53,329 nt of DNA from assembly GCF_017614965.1 (NCBI RefSeq), contig NZ_WVUG01000021.1:1-53329 (forward strand), in the 5' to 3' direction. Shown here one piece after another: positions 50,640-53,329 of the stretch; position 1 is the stretch's first letter; every line of letters starts with the position of its first letter. The notes under the pieces were generated by a model. The model had not been told where the DNA came from. It ran no database searches and saw only the letters and a list, made by a program, of their open reading frames with translations. The stretch comes from Streptomyces griseorubiginosus (GTDB lineage Bacteria > Actinomycetota > Actinomycetes > Streptomycetales > Streptomycetaceae). The translations under genes were made by a program, and so were the position numbers.

Positions 50640-51239
50640 TCAGGCGGCCGTCGCGCCGAGCAGGGCGCGGCAGTTGTCCCAGAGGGGGGTCAGGCGGGCC
50701 GTGTCGTTGTACAGCTTGGCGAACATCACCTGGCCCTCCAGCTGGGCCACCAGCGCCCGCGCGGCCTCGCGGGTGTCGGTGGCGCTCACGTCGCCGCGCC
50801 GCCGCGCCTCGGCGATCACCGACTCGACCAGGTCGACCTGCGCCTCGAAGATCTCCTGCAGGCGCAGGCGGACCGCCTCGGTCTGGTTGCTCAGCTCCAG
50901 GGTGAGGTTCCCGAACAGACAGCCGGACACGGTGCCGCATCCGTCCTGGACGGCGCGCTGGCCGGCCTCCGTCTCCTCGAACAGCCGCCGCAGCCGCTCC
51001 AGGGGCTTCCCCGCGCCGCCCAGCACACGCTCCCAGTCGCGTCGCTGGGCCGCCCAGTGCTCGTCCACGACGGCGAGCGCCAGGGACTCCTTGGACTCGA
51101 AGAAGTAGTAGAAACTGCCCTTCGGCACCCCGGCCGCCTTGCAGATCTCGGCCACCCCCAGCGCCGAGTAACCGCGTCCCTCGATCAGCGACCGCGCGGC
51201 CCCGAGGATCTTCTGCTTGGCGTCACTGGTACGTCCCAT
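50640..51239 (-). CDS. TetR-family transcriptional regulator
   Basis: A 199-residue TetR repressor with the N-terminal helix-turn-helix YSALGVAEICKAAGVPKGSFYYFFESKE (residues about 25-52, landmarks AEICKAAGVPKGSFYYFF) and an all-helical ligand domain containing CGTVSGCLFGNLTLE. The upstream region holds TAGACCGGTCGGCTA (51261-51275), which shares 13 bp with the SDR promoter at 47.28 kb. It is thus expected to regulate itself and the distant SDR/NTF2 operon (inference). Confidence 0.93.
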   Translation of the reverse strand: MGRTSDAKQKILGAARSLIEGRGYSALGVAEICKAAGVPKGSFYYFFESKESLALAVVDEHWAAQRRDWERVLGGAGKPLERLRRLFEETEAGQRAVQDGCGTVSGCLFGNLTLELSNQTEAVRLRLQEIFEAQVDLVESVIAEARRRGDVSATDTREAARALVAQLEGQVMFAKLYNDTARLTPLWDNCRALLGATAA

Positions 51240-51260
51240 ACCGCGAGAATACGGCAGTAC

Positions 51261-51275
51261 TAGACCGGTCGGCTA
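51261..51275. promoter_or_regulatory. TetR autoregulatory site
   Basis: TAGACCGGTCGGCTA with a GACCGGTC palindromic core, 22-36 bp upstream of the TetR start. Its minus-strand form starts TAGCCGACCGGTC, the same 13 bases as at 47278-47290. Confidence 0.6.
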
Positions 51276-51291
51276 GCGATCGCGGCGCGCC

Positions 51292-51873
51292 TCACAGCAG
51301 CGGCAGTCCGTCGGCCTCACGCCGTTCCAGCCAGGCCACGAGCTCCGCCGCCGAGGACTTGATGGTCTCCAGACCGGGTCTGCCCCATGGCCGTGGCGCG
51401 ACGTCGGCCACGCACAGCGTGCCGAGCGTCATCCCTGTGCTGTCGATGAGCGGGGCGCCGAGATAGGAGCGGATGCCGAACTCGTCAACCATCGGATTGC
51501 CCGCGAACCGGGGGTAGTCGCAGACGTCCTCCAGCACCAGCGCCTTGCGCCGGACCACCACATGGGGGCAGAAGCCGTGATCGCGGGCGAGTTCACGGCC
51601 CAGGACGGGTGTCGTGCCGTCGAGCCTCACGAACGGCGGTGCCACGTCCGGCAGATGCAGGCCCGCGAAGAACTGCCGGTGCTGGTCGATGAAGTTGACC
51701 ATGGCGTACGGCGCCCCGGTGAGCCCGGCGAGCCGGCCGGCATAGGCGTCGAGATCGGGGTCCGGGCGTTCGCCCAGGCCGAGTTGGCCGAGGCGCAGGG
51801 TGCGGGCGGGGGCCTCCTTGTCCTCCGGGGTGAGCAGCAGACGACCGGCCGGACGCGCGGGGTCGTACCTCAT
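51292..51873 (-). CDS. GAF-domain protein at the end of a conservon
   Basis: A 193-residue GAF-domain sensor protein: LAGLTGAPYAMVNFIDQHRQFFAGLHLP (about 48-75), GFCPHVVVRRKALVLEDVCDYPRF, and LGAPLIDSTGMTLGTLCVAD, the typical GAF core with the GTLCV strand. It might bind a small ligand or chromophore. Its start overlaps the cvnD stop (ATGA), so it belongs to this conservon, which is not a standard member of all conservons. Confidence 0.92.
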   Translation of the reverse strand: MRYDPARPAGRLLLTPEDKEAPARTLRLGQLGLGERPDPDLDAYAGRLAGLTGAPYAMVNFIDQHRQFFAGLHLPDVAPPFVRLDGTTPVLGRELARDHGFCPHVVVRRKALVLEDVCDYPRFAGNPMVDEFGIRSYLGAPLIDSTGMTLGTLCVADVAPRPWGRPGLETIKSSAAELVAWLERREADGLPLL

Positions 51874-52484
51874 GGGCGGTCACTGGAGACGTGGGCGCCG
51901 TGGCTCGGCGCGGGGGCCGGGGCGTGCGCGATCAGATGCCGTACGAGCGTCAGCAAGGTCTGGACCCCCGAGCTGGAGATACGGGCGTCGCACCGCACCA
52001 CCGGGATCTCCGGCGGCAGGTCGATGGCGGCACGGACCTCCTCGGGGTCGTAGCGGTAGGAGCCGTCGAACTCGTTGATGGCGACGATGAAGCCCAGGCC
52101 GCGCTGCTCGAAGAAGTCCACCGCGGCGAAGCACTCCTCCAGGCGCCGGGTGTCGGCGAGGATGACCGCGCCGAGCGCGCCCTCGGAGAGTTCGTCCCAC
52201 ATGAACCAGAACCGCTCCTGGCCCGGCGTGCCGAACAGGTAGAGCACGTGTTCCGGATCGAGGGTGATGCGGCCGAAGTCCATGGCCACCGTCGTCTCGA
52301 CCTTGTTCTCGATCCCGTCGAGACGGTCGGTCGCGGCGCTGACCGTGGTGAGCAGCTCCTCCGTGCTCAACGGCGCGATCTCGCTGACCGCGCCCACGAA
52401 GGTCGTCTTGCCGACCCCGAAACCGCCCGCGACCAGGATTTTCAGTGCGGTCGGGAAGGGGTCAGAGCTGTCGTCGTAGTCCAT
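51870..52484 (-). CDS. cvnD: CvnD: Ras-like GTP-binding protein (second conservon)
   Basis: A 204-residue conservon GTPase: LKILVAGGFGVGKTTFVG (Walker A at about 20-28), VETTVAMDFGRITL and LFGTPGQERFWFMWDEL (switch II), with the effector and base-specificity motifs beyond. It is a paralogue of the protein at 10681-11274. Overlaps cvnC by 23 bp and is followed by the coupled GAF gene. Confidence 0.95.
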   Translation of the reverse strand: MDYDDSSDPFPTALKILVAGGFGVGKTTFVGAVSEIAPLSTEELLTTVSAATDRLDGIENKVETTVAMDFGRITLDPEHVLYLFGTPGQERFWFMWDELSEGALGAVILADTRRLEECFAAVDFFEQRGLGFIVAINEFDGSYRYDPEEVRAAIDLPPEIPVVRCDARISSSGVQTLLTLVRHLIAHAPAPAPSHGAHVSSDRP

Positions 52485-52833
52485 CGAGCACTGCCTCCAG
52501 AAGGGCCCGGTCAGTCGGGTTGTGGTGGAACTCGGGGGGCTTGGTGGTCAGCGCCCCGCAGTCGACGAGGTCCGACAGCAGCACCTTGGTGACCACCGCC
52601 GGCAGCTTGAGATGGGCGGCGACCTCGGCGACCGACACGGGCGCGCGGCACAGGTCGAGCGCCTGCTGGTGCTCGGGGCCGAGGTAGCCGAGGGGCGTGG
52701 CCCCGGTGGCCATCACGTGCGACAGGAGGTCGAGGGCGATGCTCGGCCGGGTGCGGCCGTTGCTGACCGTGAAGGGGCGCACCAGCCGTCCGGCCGCGTC
52801 GTCGAGCCAGGGCCCGTCGCCGGCCGTCGCCAC
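52462..52833 (-). CDS. cvnC: CvnC: DUF742 protein (second conservon)
   Basis: A 123-residue DUF742 protein: RLVRPFTVSNGRT, LGPEHQQALDLCRAPVSVAEV, HLKLPAVVTKVLLSDLVDCGAL and LLEAVLDGLRRQL. GTG at 52833 is favoured because GAGG lies 8 bp upstream; a TTG at 52839 overlapping the cvnB stop is the alternative. Paralogue of 11255-11644. Confidence 0.92.
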   Translation of the reverse strand: MATAGDGPWLDDAAGRLVRPFTVSNGRTRPSIALDLLSHVMATGATPLGYLGPEHQQALDLCRAPVSVAEVAAHLKLPAVVTKVLLSDLVDCGALTTKPPEFHHNPTDRALLEAVLDGLRRQL

Positions 52834-52835
52834 GC

Positions 52836-53270
52836 TCAAGGCCTCATCGCCGGGGGTTCGACGGCGTGCTGCCGGGGTGCGGTGGCCAGGTACGGGCGGA
52901 CGCTCTTGACCAGCATCGCCATCTCGTAGCCGAGGACCGCCGCGTCGGCCTCGCGGCCGGCCAGCACGGCGAGACAGGTGCCGGAGCCGGCGGTAGTGAC
53001 GAACAGCAGGGTCGCGTCGAGCTCCACGACGACCTGACGGACTTCGCCGCCGTCGCCGAAGCGCACCCCGGCGCTGCGGCCGAGGGAGTACAGGCCGGAG
53101 GCCAGCGCGGCCATGTGGTCGGCGCTGTCCGCGTCGAGGCCGTGGACCGACTTCACGAGCCCGTCGCAGGACAGGAGAACCGCACTGGTGGTGTGCGGTA
53201 CGCGCTGCACGAGGCCGCTCATCAGCCAGTCGAGATCGGATACATGACCGGTCGGCGCATCGCTCGCCAT
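52836..53270 (-). CDS. cvnB: CvnB: roadblock/LC7 protein (second conservon)
   Basis: A 144-residue roadblock/LC7 protein: DLDWLMSGLVQRVPHTTSAVLLS near the start, ADHMAALASGLYSLG, and QVVVELDATLLFVTTAGSG. Same plan as 11641-12075. AAGGAG lies 10 bp before the ATG. First conservon gene inside the window; a cvnA should precede it beyond the right edge. Confidence 0.94.
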   Translation of the reverse strand: MASDAPTGHVSDLDWLMSGLVQRVPHTTSAVLLSCDGLVKSVHGLDADSADHMAALASGLYSLGRSAGVRFGDGGEVRQVVVELDATLLFVTTAGSGTCLAVLAGREADAAVLGYEMAMLVKSVRPYLATAPRQHAVEPPAMRP

Positions 53271-53329
53271 GGTGGATCGACTCCTTGGGGTACGAAGGTC
53301 TGCGGGAGCGGCGGGGGTGAGTACGGGGG
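53271..53329 (-). other. Upstream edge of the second conservon
   Basis: The last 59 bp hold the cvnB ribosome site. One minus-strand frame is Pro-rich (PPYSPPPLPQTF), which could be the end of a cvnA tail, but no frame can be chosen from so short a piece. Confidence 0.3.

Noticed and set aside
53271..53329. End of cvnA at the right window edge
   Set aside because: Fifty-nine bases give no stop codon or motif that would allow the frame to be chosen.

Overview
This window looks like a linear-chromosome segment of a Streptomyces-like actinomycete. Evidence: very high GC with strong third-position G/C bias, many GTG starts, 4-bp ATGA/GTGA gene overlaps, two 'conservon' (cvn) operons, and F420-type luciferase-like oxidoreductases. 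The organism call is inference from gene content.

About 1-40.8 kb is a dense acyl-CoA catabolic island. It has eight acyl-CoA dehydrogenases (two as adjacent heteromer-type pairs at 0.6-2.9 and 27.5-29.9 kb, plus an unpaired partner-type subunit at 7.7 kb). It also has four crotonases, a MaoC-like hotdog protein, three island SDRs (two of MFE-2 type, one BadH-like) plus an SDR fragment at the left edge, two thiolase/DUF35 pairs, two CoA ligases (a FadD-like one and a PaaK-like one with a compact companion), a class III CoA-transferase, an aldehyde dehydrogenase, two luciferase-like oxidoreductases, an amidohydrolase, a PaaI-like thioesterase and a DoxX protein. There is no Rieske or P450 oxygenase, no ring-cleavage dioxygenase and no recognisable uptake system. 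The island therefore looks like CoA-dependent degradation of a cyclic or branched carboxylic acid or aldehyde; the substrate cannot be read from the sequence. Several members lack the usual catalytic residues (GH1-like protein, MaoC-like protein, two crotonases, a Cys-less thiolase, and a GNAT-fused ADP-forming ligase), which suggests repurposed folds.

Nearly all operon heads in the island carry an AT-rich element close to GCTTAWWTAGYTA, and four carry ACTGATTRC. One copy lies in front of the single GntR/FCD regulator (9.8-10.6 kb), so that protein is the best candidate for controlling the island. A complete conservon (cvnA-B-C-D, 10.7-14.7 kb) sits inside the island and has the same elements upstream of cvnA. 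A roughly 0.85-kb GC-rich direct-repeat array (26.16-27.0 kb) separates two converging operons.

A tRNA-Pro(GGG) with its own terminator (40.9-41.0 kb) marks the right border of the island. To its right lie general genes: YjbR-like, XRE-cupin plus GNAT (with a large palindrome at the promoter), a LysR gene with an apparent frameshift, kbl-tdh for threonine catabolism, an SDR/NTF2 operon, a LysR divergent from a muconolactone-isomerase-like/MFS pair, GPP34, and a TetR whose promoter shares a 13-bp word with the SDR operon. The window ends in a second conservon (cvnB-C-D plus a GAF protein) whose cvnA should lie just outside.
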